From positions 2,297,135 to 2,361,134 of the forward strand of contig NZ_FPAC01000001.1 in the NCBI RefSeq assembly GCF_900116105.1: a stretch of DNA of 64,000 bases, read 5' to 3'. The position numbers were made by a program, and so were the translations under genes. Each line of letters starts with the position of its first letter. The stretch's first letter is position 1. This DNA comes from Paenibacillus sp. 453mf (GTDB lineage Bacteria; Bacillota; Bacilli; Paenibacillales; Paenibacillaceae). This document shows, piece by piece, positions 17,992-25,890 of the stretch. A model generated the notes under the pieces. It saw only the letters and a list, made by a program, of their open reading frames with translations, did not search any database and was not told the DNA's origin.

Positions 17992-18990
17992 TTAATTCAA
18001 GATATCCCGTTTCGTAAAGACAAGGAATGAAACAACAAGCGAGACGATGCCCCACATGGTCAGCACACAGAGCGAAAATAGAAGCGTCATGCCTTCTATA
18101 GGCGGCAAATTCCCGGCTAAATAACCGGTCAGATTCAAATTTACCATGAATAAATATTTTGCGCTGTCCCATGAGGATGCCATATTAGTCAGTATGGTGC
18201 CGGCGATAAGAGCCGCCATCATAACGACGATACTTGCGGAAGTGCTTCTCACAAGAGTAGACACCATAAAGGACAGCACCGCAACTATGATACTGACAAA
18301 CCATATCAATCCGGACTGCATAAGCAGGTACTCCCACTGCTCCACGACATGAACTCTGCTCATATCCACATCAGAGCCATTGATCAGAAACCCGGTAAAG
18401 ATAGGGAAGGTAAAGCCCTTAAATCCGAAAAACAGACCTGCAATAAGATAACAAATAACAAATACGGCAAGGACAATAAGTGAAACAAACATAAGCAATG
18501 TTATTAGTTTGCTAAGCAATATCTTCCACCGTTTGACGGGCCTCGTCAGGAGCATCTTAATTGTCCCAGTCGTCCTCTCGCCCGATACAAGATCAGAAGC
18601 CATAGCGACCACGAGCAGCGGAATAAACAAATTGATTGAATTGTTCATGAACTCTCTCGTAAATGTAACGCCGCTCGGTTCATTCGGATTGATATCGTGA
18701 TCCAAATAGTACTGAAGCTGTTGAATGTAAATTCGCCGATACTGCTTCCACTCTTCCGGTACACGATCACTGCCTAGTGAATTCTGATTATCCGTGATTG
18801 CCTGCTGCATTTCAAGCCGCCAGTCATTACCGAACTTTTCACGTTTTGTTTCAGATTCTCTCATCTGAGCATACGTAAACATCGGTGTTAGTACGACTAA
18901 TACCAGCAGAATGACATAAAACCTCTTTTTCTTGATCATTTTGATCACTTCATTTCGAACAAGAGGCAGCAAACTATTCAAACCTTTCAC
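17992..18990 (-). CDS. ABC-2 type transporter permease
   Basis: A 332-residue membrane protein with about six spans. An N-terminal span (FYVILLVLVVLTPMFTY) is followed by a long extracytoplasmic loop (about residues 45-115) and a cluster of spans starting NNSINLFIPLLVVAMASDLV. The coupling motif SGERTTGTIKMLLTRPVKRW is typical of ABC-2/NatB-type permeases. Its start overlaps the ATPase gene by 17 bases, indicating translational coupling; GTG at 18990 is used, with a TTG at 18981 as an alternative. Substrate unknown. Confidence 0.85.
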   Translation of the reverse strand: MKGLNSLLPLVRNEVIKMIKKKRFYVILLVLVVLTPMFTYAQMRESETKREKFGNDWRLEMQQAITDNQNSLGSDRVPEEWKQYRRIYIQQLQYYLDHDINPNEPSGVTFTREFMNNSINLFIPLLVVAMASDLVSGERTTGTIKMLLTRPVKRWKILLSKLITLLMFVSLIVLAVFVICYLIAGLFFGFKGFTFPIFTGFLINGSDVDMSRVHVVEQWEYLLMQSGLIWFVSIIVAVLSFMVSTLVRSTSASIVVMMAALIAGTILTNMASSWDSAKYLFMVNLNLTGYLAGNLPPIEGMTLLFSLCVLTMWGIVSLVVSFLVFTKRDILN

Positions 18991-19939
18991 CTTCTGTCAT
19001 CTTCAAAAATAATTGTTCAAGCGTAGGGTTCACCTTCTGTACTCCTTCTACCTTAATCCCTGCGCGAACCATGGTTCTTACCAGATCCGGAATTAGTCCT
19101 TCGGGCATTTCAGTGATAATTGCGTTATTGCCCAAACTCGCTGTCAAAGTATCATCCAGCATGCTCGCATCCTCAAGCGCTCTAACCTGCGGATGGCTGA
19201 GAAGCCAGCGGACTCCCTCGTCCTTGGGAGATAAATGCCAGATCGTGATATTGCTATGATCCTCAATCAGTTCATCGACCTTGCCTACCGTGAGGATCTC
19301 ACCGTTGCTTATAATTGCAACTCTGTCACACATGAGCTGGATTTCGCTTAGCAGATGGCTGCTGACAAACACAGCAAGTCCTTCATCCGCAAGTTTTCGT
19401 ATAAAAGCTCTGAGCTCCTTTATCCCTTTCGGGTCAAGGCCATTGGTAGGCTCATCAAGAATTAATAGCTTCGGATCACCAAGAAGGGCTTGTGCAATTC
19501 CCAGCCTCTGTCTCATGCCAAGAGAATATGTACTGACTTTCTCGTGAATTCGCTGATCAAGACCTACAATCTCAGCTACTTCATTTATCCGTTCTTCCGT
19601 AATGCCTGGCTGCATTCTCGCAAAATGCTCTAAATTTTCAAATCCGGTCAAATAGGAGTACATTTCTGGATTCTCCACGATGGAGCCTACATATTTCAGC
19701 GCTTGCTCCGGTTGTCGATGCACAGGATATCCGCATACTTTAACAACACCGTCTGTGGGCTTGATCAGGTCAACCAGCATGCGGATCGTTGTTGTCTTAC
19801 CCGCCCCATTGGGCCCTAGGAAGCCGAATACTTCACCAGCATGAACTTCAAATGAAACATCCTTGATGATCCACTTTTTCTTGATTCTCTTCTTCAAGTG
19901 CTCAACTGACAACACAATCTCTTTAATATTATTCGTCAT
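18974..19939 (-). CDS. ABC transporter ATP-binding protein (BcrA/CcmA type)
   Basis: A 321-residue ATPase. Walker A is GFLGPNGAGKTTTIRML, the Q-loop region is IVENPEMYSYLTGFENL, the signature is YSLGMRQRLGIAQALLG and Walker B is LLILDEPTNGLDPKG, followed by the H-loop SSHLLSEI. The C-terminal extension (about 220-321) is usual for bacitracin- or natA-type exporters. The ATG at 19939 overlaps the end of the hydrolase gene by 11 bases. With the permease it forms an exporter of unknown substrate. Confidence 0.9.
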   Translation of the reverse strand: MTNNIKEIVLSVEHLKKRIKKKWIIKDVSFEVHAGEVFGFLGPNGAGKTTTIRMLVDLIKPTDGVVKVCGYPVHRQPEQALKYVGSIVENPEMYSYLTGFENLEHFARMQPGITEERINEVAEIVGLDQRIHEKVSTYSLGMRQRLGIAQALLGDPKLLILDEPTNGLDPKGIKELRAFIRKLADEGLAVFVSSHLLSEIQLMCDRVAIISNGEILTVGKVDELIEDHSNITIWHLSPKDEGVRWLLSHPQVRALEDASMLDDTLTASLGNNAIITEMPEGLIPDLVRTMVRAGIKVEGVQKVNPTLEQLFLKMTEGERFE

Positions 19940-20789
19940 CTGTTTCCACCCTCTGACCATGTACATCATTAATTCCCAACACTTCTACGATTCGTTCAGC
20001 AATTTCTTCATATCCCTGTGCATTGGGATGAAAATGATCGGAAGCCAGCAATTGGGGGACACTATGCTCAAATAGATCAAACGTTTCAGCCATCATCATC
20101 TGATCATCCGTATTAATGAGCTGCAGCGCCTGACTATTCCAAGCAGACACCACCGTATTGCCAAGCACCTTCATATCAGGCAAATCACTGAAAGGATTAT
20201 ACAAACCTACATATACAATCCAAGCCTCTGGATTAATCTCCGCAATTCTGCGCAAAATTTCTTTGAGACTAGCAGTCGCCCCCGGCAAAGTGTCATACAG
20301 CTCTTCGGCATCAGGAAGCTCTGTCACTCCCTGTTCATACGCCTGCGCAGCCTTGAATAGGTCATTGCCTCCGATGGACAGCAGAATCAAATTTGATTGT
20401 TTTAAAACGTACTGTACTCCCGTCTCATCGAGCTGAGGCAGAAGCCCTTCAGTAGTCAAACCATTGATGGCAAGATTGGCAGTAACTCTAACCTCGTTCT
20501 CTTCATCCTGCAGCATGCTGACCACACGTCGAATAAAGCCTTTGCCATCGTCATCTCCCGTCCCTTTAGCAAGAGAATCTCCAATGGCTGCTACTTTTAT
20601 TTCTGTAGTTTGCTCCATAGGCGCTGCTAAGGGTACTTCTCGATCCGCCTCTTCAACTTCCGTAAGTACGGTATTCCCTGATGGAGCAATGATATCCTGC
20701 ACAGCAAGGACAAAACCGGTAACGAGTACGATGGTCACTATAATCGAAGCAGTACTTACAATTGCCCATATTTTTGTTGAAGATTTCAC
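19929..20789 (-). CDS. Membrane-anchored SGNH/GDSL hydrolase
   Basis: A 286-residue protein with an N-terminal signal anchor (IWAIVSTASIIVTIVLVTGF, about 7-28) placing the hydrolase outside the membrane. The SGNH blocks are AAIGDSLAKGTGD (nucleophile Ser), NLAINGLTTEG, LLSIGGNDLF and the catalytic pair SDHFHPNAQGYEEIA. It resembles Bacillus YpmR-type lipases/esterases acting on lipid or envelope esters. The start is GTG with GGAGGG upstream. It is the first gene of an operon coupled to the ABC ATPase by an 11-base overlap, suggesting a joint envelope role (inference). Confidence 0.88.
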   Translation of the reverse strand: MKSSTKIWAIVSTASIIVTIVLVTGFVLAVQDIIAPSGNTVLTEVEEADREVPLAAPMEQTTEIKVAAIGDSLAKGTGDDDGKGFIRRVVSMLQDEENEVRVTANLAINGLTTEGLLPQLDETGVQYVLKQSNLILLSIGGNDLFKAAQAYEQGVTELPDAEELYDTLPGATASLKEILRRIAEINPEAWIVYVGLYNPFSDLPDMKVLGNTVVSAWNSQALQLINTDDQMMMAETFDLFEHSVPQLLASDHFHPNAQGYEEIAERIVEVLGINDVHGQRVETDDE

Positions 20790-20862
20790 AAAGGCATTCC
20801 CTCCACAACAATTTATTCATTTAGATTCCTCGACAAAGTACTATATAAGGTGAACAGTCAGA

Positions 20863-20881
20863 GAATGATTTTGTATCATTC
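20863..20881. promoter_or_regulatory. Inverted repeat upstream of the hydrolase-ABC operon
   Basis: GAATGAT and ATCATTC are perfect 7-base arms around TTTGT, 74 bases before the GTG start. It is a candidate operator. The rest of the 390-base gap to 21179 holds the CAP gene's terminator and repeat copy C, and nothing else I recognise. Confidence 0.4.
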
Positions 20882-21010
20882 GATTTTGATTATTAGGATT
20901 GTCAAATTTTACTCCGATTTAACAACCCTATAATGATAAACATAAAACTTCAAGCTTCTATTTGCAAATGACCGCTTTAGTCATTACTAATCAGCCCTTC
21001 TCTAAACTCC

Positions 21011-21040
21011 AAAAAAAAGAACCTCCGGTTACGGAGATTC
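21011..21040 (-). terminator. Terminator downstream of the CAP-protein gene
   Basis: Minus strand: AATCTCCG, a TAAC loop, CGGAGGTT, then a run of eight T. It lies 140 bases past the CAP stop, beyond repeat copy C. Confidence 0.75.
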
Positions 21041-21125
21041 CAAAACAAAGCATAATATGTTTGCACCTAAAAAATATGGCATTTTGCTTGAGATGACTTA
21101 AGGGTCATTTAAAGCCTTACTAACT

Positions 21126-21170
21126 GAATCCATTTCATAATACCTTATTAATGAGTTATGAAATGGATTC
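21126..21170. repeat. Dispersed terminal-inverted-repeat element, copy C (45 bp)
   Basis: It reads GAATCCATTTCATAATACCT at one end and ATGAGTTATGAAATGGATTC at the other, i.e. the same two ends as copies A and B in reverse orientation with the core deleted. It is nearly a perfect palindrome and sits 9 bases after the stop of the CAP gene. Both ends share the same T-to-C type change (AATCCATT), so the arms have changed together. Confidence 0.8.
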
Positions 21171-21179
21171 GACAACAAC

Positions 21180-21959
21180 TTAATTTCCGATAAATTCCTG
21201 AGCCCAGTAACCATTCACATAACCTACACCAATGAGTGTAAAGTTCTTGTTCATGATGTTGGCTTTGTGTCCAGGACTGTTCATCCATGCTTTAACTACC
21301 TCAGCAGGCGTTTTTTGTCCCTTGGCAATGTTCTCACCAGCATAGCTGTAAGAGATTCCGAAAGTTTTCATCATATCAAATGGAGAACCGTAAGTTGGAG
21401 ATGTGTGACTGAAGTAATTGTTGTCACTCATGTCCTTCGCCTTCGCTACTGCCATTTTTGTCAAATTCGTATGAATGGAAAGTGGTTTGAGGCCACCTGC
21501 TGCACGTTCCTTGTTAACCAAGGCAACTACTTCCTTCGCGTATGCCGAAACAACAGAGTTAGAATCTGTAGAAGTGTTACCAGAGTTAGAGTTGGAATCT
21601 GAGTTGGATCCTGTGTTAGATCCTGTGTTAGATCCTGTGTTAGATCCTGTGTTAGATCCTGTGTTAGATCCTGATTCAGAACCTGTATTTGAACCTGTGT
21701 TTGATCCAGTATCCGGTTTTTGAGTTGGGTTACCACCAATGTTGATTACTTTCCCGCCAATCGTAATGGTATTACCGTCAACCTTCACGTTATGACCATT
21801 TTCCTTCAGAAAATCTAAAATCGATTGCTGATAGCTTTCGAGCTTATCCTTAGCTGGAGAAGCGGAAGCTACACCAGCGCCTGGCAGAAGCATTCCTGCT
21901 GCAAGAACTGCACTCAAGCTACCAGCGATGATAGTTTTCTTCATAGACGATCTCTTCAC
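21180..21959 (-). CDS. Secreted CAP-domain (SCP/PR1, YkwD-like) protein
   Basis: A 259-residue exported protein. Residues 1-34 are a signal peptide ending ASA. About 35-75 is a short N-terminal region with IDFLKENGHNVKVDG-like helix and strands. About 80-125 is a Gly-Ser-Asn-Thr repeat linker. About 135-259 is the CAP domain with VVALVNKERAAGGLKPL, MSDNNYFSHTSPTYGSPFDM, YAGENIAKG and WMNSPGHKANIMN, the His/Glu pocket of the family. The same build occurs in Bacillus YkwD. The start is GTG with AGGAG 9 bases upstream. The role is uncertain, with spore-coat or wall association seen in relatives. Confidence 0.9.
   Translation of the reverse strand: MKRSSMKKTIIAGSLSAVLAAGMLLPGAGVASASPAKDKLESYQQSILDFLKENGHNVKVDGNTITIGGKVINIGGNPTQKPDTGSNTGSNTGSESGSNTGSNTGSNTGSNTGSNTGSNSDSNSNSGNTSTDSNSVVSAYAKEVVALVNKERAAGGLKPLSIHTNLTKMAVAKAKDMSDNNYFSHTSPTYGSPFDMMKTFGISYSYAGENIAKGQKTPAEVVKAWMNSPGHKANIMNKNFTLIGVGYVNGYWAQEFIGN
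21604..21711. repeat. 12-bp in-frame tandem repeat (GSNT linker)
   Basis: Nine 12-base units inside the CAP gene. Four are exact (TTAGATCCTGTG, 21616-21663) and the flanking ones diverge. On the coding strand each unit encodes Gly-Ser-Asn-Thr or a variant. Unit loss or gain keeps the frame, so linker length can vary. Confidence 0.9.
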
Positions 21960-21984
21960 AAATATCAGCTCCTAATCTGAAATA

Positions 21985-21998
21985 TTACAATTTTGTAA
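21985..21998. promoter_or_regulatory. Palindrome in the CAP gene leader
   Basis: TTACAATTTTGTAA is a perfect 14-base palindrome just downstream of the predicted transcription start and 26 bases before the start codon, consistent with a repressor site. Confidence 0.45.
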
Positions 21999-22012
21999 CT
22001 GGTACGCTTAGG

Positions 22013-22041
22013 ATTATAACAGCACTTTTAAGATTTGTTAA
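22013..22041 (-). promoter_or_regulatory. SigA-type promoter of the CAP gene
   Basis: Minus strand: TTAACA (22036-22041), a 17-base spacer and TATAAT (22013-22018), giving a leader of about 45 bases. The remaining sequence to 22175 shows only a weak GGTTA-N8-TAACC inverted repeat (22070-22087). Confidence 0.8.
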
Positions 22042-22175
22042 CCCATAAATTTTGGAAAAGGTTAAATTTAAGTAACCAAAATGTAATAATTCCGACAGCT
22101 TGAACGTTTCAATTCCATCCATTCAACTAGATCCATATCTCTACCTTAATAGATTCCAATATGCAAAATTGTGAA

Positions 22176-22209
22176 TCAAAAAAACCTAACGATCAGAGAT
22201 CGTTAGGTT
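22176..22209 (-). terminator. Terminator of purT-GNAT operon
   Basis: AACCTAACGATC and GATCGTTAGGTT pair around 3 bases. The minus-strand tail is TTTTTTT followed by GATTC. Confidence 0.9.
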
Positions 22210-22260
22210 ATATTAGCAGTATCCTATTTAGGGCATACCTGGCATATAAATAAATATAAC

Positions 22261-22725
22261 TTATATAGATTGCAGCTTCTTGCTGAACCGGTATCCATGT
22301 TTCGTAAAACCGAGATGCTCATAAAAACTGTAAGACGGCTTATGCTGTTCTCGATTGCCTTCGATAATCAGCAGTTTCTGACTGCCGCGCTCGCTTGCCC
22401 AAGATTCCGCATATTCCAAAAGTCTACGGCCAATACCTTCTCCGCGATGCGCTTTGCACACAATCAAAGATGTAATTTGTGCCGCTTGTTCTGGATCCGA
22501 ATGCGTTTGAACACACTGCAGACCTAGCATTCCTACAACCTCTCCATCCATTTCCGCCACCAGCATACAGGTAGTATCATTCACCTGGGCAGATTCAATC
22601 CTCTCCCGCATAACTCCCGGCGTCGTTGGATAGCTGACCTCATGCATGAGATGTGTAACACACTCTGCATCCTGCTTCTCACATGAGCGAATGGTCAGAA
22701 CTGGGGCTTCTACATTACTTAACAT
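22261..22725 (-). CDS. GNAT family N-acetyltransferase
   Basis: A 154-residue single GNAT domain. MLVAEMDGEVVGMLGLQ covers beta-2/3, ITSLIVCKAHRGEGIGRRLL is the acetyl-CoA pyrophosphate-binding motif A (R-x-x-G-I-G), and PSYSFYEHLGFTKHGYRFSK is the C-terminal motif B. The acceptor is unknown. GGAGG precedes the ATG, which lies inside the last codons of purT (11-base overlap), so the two are coupled. Confidence 0.88.
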   Translation of the reverse strand: MLSNVEAPVLTIRSCEKQDAECVTHLMHEVSYPTTPGVMRERIESAQVNDTTCMLVAEMDGEVVGMLGLQCVQTHSDPEQAAQITSLIVCKAHRGEGIGRRLLEYAESWASERGSQKLLIIEGNREQHKPSYSFYEHLGFTKHGYRFSKKLQSI

Positions 22726-23902
22726 GGTTTACCTCCACTTTCAGCAAATTTGCGGCTTGTGTTGCCGTTTGGCGTGCTTCTTCAACACTGCTAGCTGCAC
22801 TAAGTGCAACAGCCATTCTTCTTCCGGCCTTCGTCTCAGGCTTGCCAAAAATACGAACCTGGGTACGAGGCAAGGAGAGTGCTTCCGGAACACCTTGAAT
22901 CGTATAAGATTCTGTAATTTCATCTGCCTTTAGCGTTGCAGACGCACCTGGTGTCAGTAGTTCAACACCTGTCACCGGAAACCCGAGAACTGCTCTTACG
23001 TGAAGGGCAAATTCCGACAAATCTTGAGTAACCATCGTTACCATCCCCGTATCATGCGGTCGAGGCGAAACTTCACTGAATACGACCCCTTCTTTCGTCA
23101 AGAAGAGTTCTACGCCAAACAAACCATATCCACCAAGTTCATCTGTAATTCGCTTAGCGATACTCTGTGCCTGGACCAGTTGTTCCTCGTTCATGAAATG
23201 GGGCTGCCATGATTCTACGTAATCTCCATCCTGCTGTATGTGTCCAATGGGAGGACAAAATACAGTTCCGGATGATGAACGAACCGTAAGCAACGTTATT
23301 TCGCTTTCAAATTCGACAAAAGCTTCCACGATGACTCGTGTTGTTGCAGCCCTTGCTCCTTCCAGTGCAGCATTCCAGCTTGCTAATGCATCCTCTTGCG
23401 CGCGGCATACAGTTTGTCCCTTGCCAGAAGAGCTCATAAGTGGTTTGACAACACAAGGCGCGCCGAGTTCTTGCAATGCCTCCTCTAGTTCCTGAAGACT
23501 ATTTGCAAAACGATAGGCTGCCGTAGGCAATCCCAGCTCTTCAGCTGCTAACCTGCGAATACCTTCACGGTCCATCGTAAGTCTAGTAGCTCTTGCTGTA
23601 GGTACAACTCGAAATCCCTCTTGTTCAAGCTCTAGGAGCGCCTCTGTGGCGATCGCCTCGATCTCGGGAATGATAAAATCAGGCTGCTCCTTTCGAATCA
23701 AATCTTTAAGAGCTTCTGCATTCAGCATGTCAATACAGTAGGACCTATGGGCGACCTGCATAGCAGGAGCATGGTCATAGCGATCGACAGCAATCGTCTC
23801 TACACCCAGTCTCTGTGCCTCTATAACGACTTCTTTGCCCAGTTCACCGCTGCCAAGCAGCAGCATTTTTTTGGTTTCTGCCGAAAAAGGAGCACCCCAC
23901 AT
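22715..23902 (-). CDS. purT: Formate-dependent phosphoribosylglycinamide formyltransferase 2
   Basis: A 395-residue ATP-grasp enzyme that uses ATP and formate to formylate GAR in purine synthesis, the folate-independent alternative to PurN. N-terminal motif KMLLLGSGELGKEVVIEAQR, then CVVKPLMSSSGKGQTV for ATP binding, GHIQQDGDYVESWQPH, GYGLFGVELFL and EVSPRPHDTGMVTM are diagnostic of PurT. Length matches the family. No other pur genes are nearby and no clear PurR box was seen in the 130 bases upstream. Confidence 0.93.
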   Translation of the reverse strand: MWGAPFSAETKKMLLLGSGELGKEVVIEAQRLGVETIAVDRYDHAPAMQVAHRSYCIDMLNAEALKDLIRKEQPDFIIPEIEAIATEALLELEQEGFRVVPTARATRLTMDREGIRRLAAEELGLPTAAYRFANSLQELEEALQELGAPCVVKPLMSSSGKGQTVCRAQEDALASWNAALEGARAATTRVIVEAFVEFESEITLLTVRSSSGTVFCPPIGHIQQDGDYVESWQPHFMNEEQLVQAQSIAKRITDELGGYGLFGVELFLTKEGVVFSEVSPRPHDTGMVTMVTQDLSEFALHVRAVLGFPVTGVELLTPGASATLKADEITESYTIQGVPEALSLPRTQVRIFGKPETKAGRRMAVALSAASSVEEARQTATQAANLLKVEVNHVK

Positions 23903-24036
23903 TTTCTCTCTAATCCCCCTACTTGAGAAATCTATATCTATTTCTCTATTTTCGGGGAACTTGAGACATAATGCAAGAGTGCTCGACTTATTTCTTGTGA
24001 ATATTACATGGAAATTTTAAATTTCGCGAATAAAAT

Positions 24037-25890
24037 TTACAAAAATCTGAATTGAGCTTCAATCAAGCCATTGTAAATCCCTTGTTTTTGGATAAGCTGT
24101 TCATGATTTCCTTGTTCTTTAATTTCACCGTGATCAAGCACAATAATGTTGTCTGCATTACGAATGGTTGACAAACGATGGGCCACCATGAAAGATGTTC
24201 TTCCCTCGAGCAATACCTTCAGTGCATCTTGAATCTTGAGCTCCGTTTCGGTATCGATGCTCGCAGTAGCTTCATCGAGTATGAGTATCCGAGGATTCGC
24301 AAGGAGTGCCCTGGCGAATGACAGCAGCTGTCTCTGTCCCATGGAGAGAATGTTGCCTCGCTCCTCCACCTCGGTTTCATAGCCTCCAGGCAATTTCATA
24401 ATGAATTCATGTGCATTTACGGCTTTGGCAGCGGCCTCGACTTCCTTGTCTGTCGCATCCAGTCGTCCAAACCTGATATTGTCGCGGATCGTGCCCGAGA
24501 ATATAAAAGTATCCTGCAGCACGATACCGATTTGACTGCGAAGGCTGCGGATCGTAATATCCCGGATATTGTAACCGTCAATGGACAGCTTACCATCCGT
24601 TACATCATAGAAGCGACTCAGCAGATTGATGATCGTACTCTTCCCCGATCCTGTATGACCAACAAGAGCGATCGACTGACCTGCCTTGACATCGAGGTCA
24701 ATACCTTTGAGAGCCTGACGTCCCTTCTCATATTCGAATATAACGTTCTCAAACTTGATATTTCCTTGAATCGTCGGAATCGGCTTCGCGCCTTTTTTAT
24801 CAGCAATGCCCGGCTCCTCATCCATGAATTCAAAGATACGCTCAGAAGATGCCATCGCTACAAGGAGCTGGCTGTACATTTGACCCAAGCGGTTAATCGG
24901 ATCCCAGAAGTTGCCGACGTAGTTGGCAAACGCCACAAGAAGTCCGATGGTAAGCTGATCTTGCTGAATCAAATAGGCACCAAACCAGAACAAGATAAGG
25001 GAGCCTACTCCGCCCGTAATTTCGATCAGTGGACCAAACGATTGGTTCATCGTCGAAGCACGGTTCCAGGATTTACGGCTCGTCATGTTCATTTTGTCAA
25101 AAAACTTCATGTTCTCTTCTTCTTGTGTGTACGCTTGGGTCACACGAATTCCTTGAATGGATTCGTTCAAGTGCGAATTGATACGGGAGTTCTTCATCCG
25201 TACATCCTGCCAAGCCCGGCGTATCTTCACCCGTAATTTGGTTGAAATAAAGAACATAAGCGGTACTGTCAGAACTACGGCCAGACCCAGCTTCCAGTTA
25301 ATGAACATCAGAATAACAATAATTCCGACGAGCTGAACACAGTCAATCAGCAGATTGACTACCCCATTCGTAAACAAATCCTGCAGGGAGTTAATGTCGT
25401 TTGTAATGCGAACCATAACCGAGCCTGCGGGTCGTTTATCAAAAAACGAGAATGAAAGCTTCTGAATATGCTTAAACAGATCCGATCTTAGATCGTAAAT
25501 GACGCGCTGTCCAATAATATTCGTATATTTGATGCGGATTGTGGCTGCTCCCCACTGGATAATGTAGAGAAGTAAGATTCCTCCAGCGATCCAATAGAGC
25601 AGCGTCAGGCTCGGACTACTTCCATCCGTCGGTGCGATCGCTCTGTCTATCGCCAAACTGGTAAGATACGGAACGGTCAATTTTGTGATTGTTCCTAATA
25701 CCAACATGACAATAACGATGGGAAGCAGCTGCTTGGCATAAGGTTTCATGTAGGAAAAGAGTCGAGTAAACTGACCCCAGTTAAACGGTTTTTCAATGAT
25801 TTCATCGTCCTGATAAACAAAACGCTCCTGAGCTTTTTTCTCATTCGCGCCCGGAATGTTTTGTTTCTCGACAGCTATATCGTTACTCAT
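24037..25890 (-). CDS. yheH: ABC exporter half-transporter, canonical Walker B (YheH/BmrD-like)
   Basis: A 617-residue half-transporter: an extended N-terminus (about 1-45), six membrane spans (about 50-340) and an ATPase domain (about 370-617). Walker A is VGHTGSGKST, Walker B is ILILDEATASID with the catalytic Glu, and the H-loop is MVAHRLSTIRNA. The signature motif is LSMGQRQ instead of LSGGQ, so one composite ATP site is degenerate. The partner gene ends inside this start (8-base overlap ATGAGTAA). Together they resemble the heterodimeric multidrug exporters YheI/YheH (BmrC/BmrD) of B. subtilis. No terminator was recognised before purT. Confidence 0.88.
   Translation of the reverse strand: MSNDIAVEKQNIPGANEKKAQERFVYQDDEIIEKPFNWGQFTRLFSYMKPYAKQLLPIVIVMLVLGTITKLTVPYLTSLAIDRAIAPTDGSSPSLTLLYWIAGGILLLYIIQWGAATIRIKYTNIIGQRVIYDLRSDLFKHIQKLSFSFFDKRPAGSVMVRITNDINSLQDLFTNGVVNLLIDCVQLVGIIVILMFINWKLGLAVVLTVPLMFFISTKLRVKIRRAWQDVRMKNSRINSHLNESIQGIRVTQAYTQEEENMKFFDKMNMTSRKSWNRASTMNQSFGPLIEITGGVGSLILFWFGAYLIQQDQLTIGLLVAFANYVGNFWDPINRLGQMYSQLLVAMASSERIFEFMDEEPGIADKKGAKPIPTIQGNIKFENVIFEYEKGRQALKGIDLDVKAGQSIALVGHTGSGKSTIINLLSRFYDVTDGKLSIDGYNIRDITIRSLRSQIGIVLQDTFIFSGTIRDNIRFGRLDATDKEVEAAAKAVNAHEFIMKLPGGYETEVEERGNILSMGQRQLLSFARALLANPRILILDEATASIDTETELKIQDALKVLLEGRTSFMVAHRLSTIRNADNIIVLDHGEIKEQGNHEQLIQKQGIYNGLIEAQFRFL

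Noticed and set aside
21604..21711. Regular short repeats that might be read as a CRISPR-like array
   Set aside because: Units are 12 bp, contiguous and in frame, encoding a Gly-Ser-Asn-Thr linker. There are no spacers and no cas genes.
23903..24036. A purine riboswitch or PurR box upstream of purT
   Set aside because: No aptamer-like core was visible, and the CCGAA-like stretch is too weak to call a PurR site.
24409..25236. A 275-codon open frame on the plus strand opposite the ABC exporter gene
   Set aside because: It is antisense to a clear ATPase gene with intact motifs and shows no ribosome site or family resemblance.
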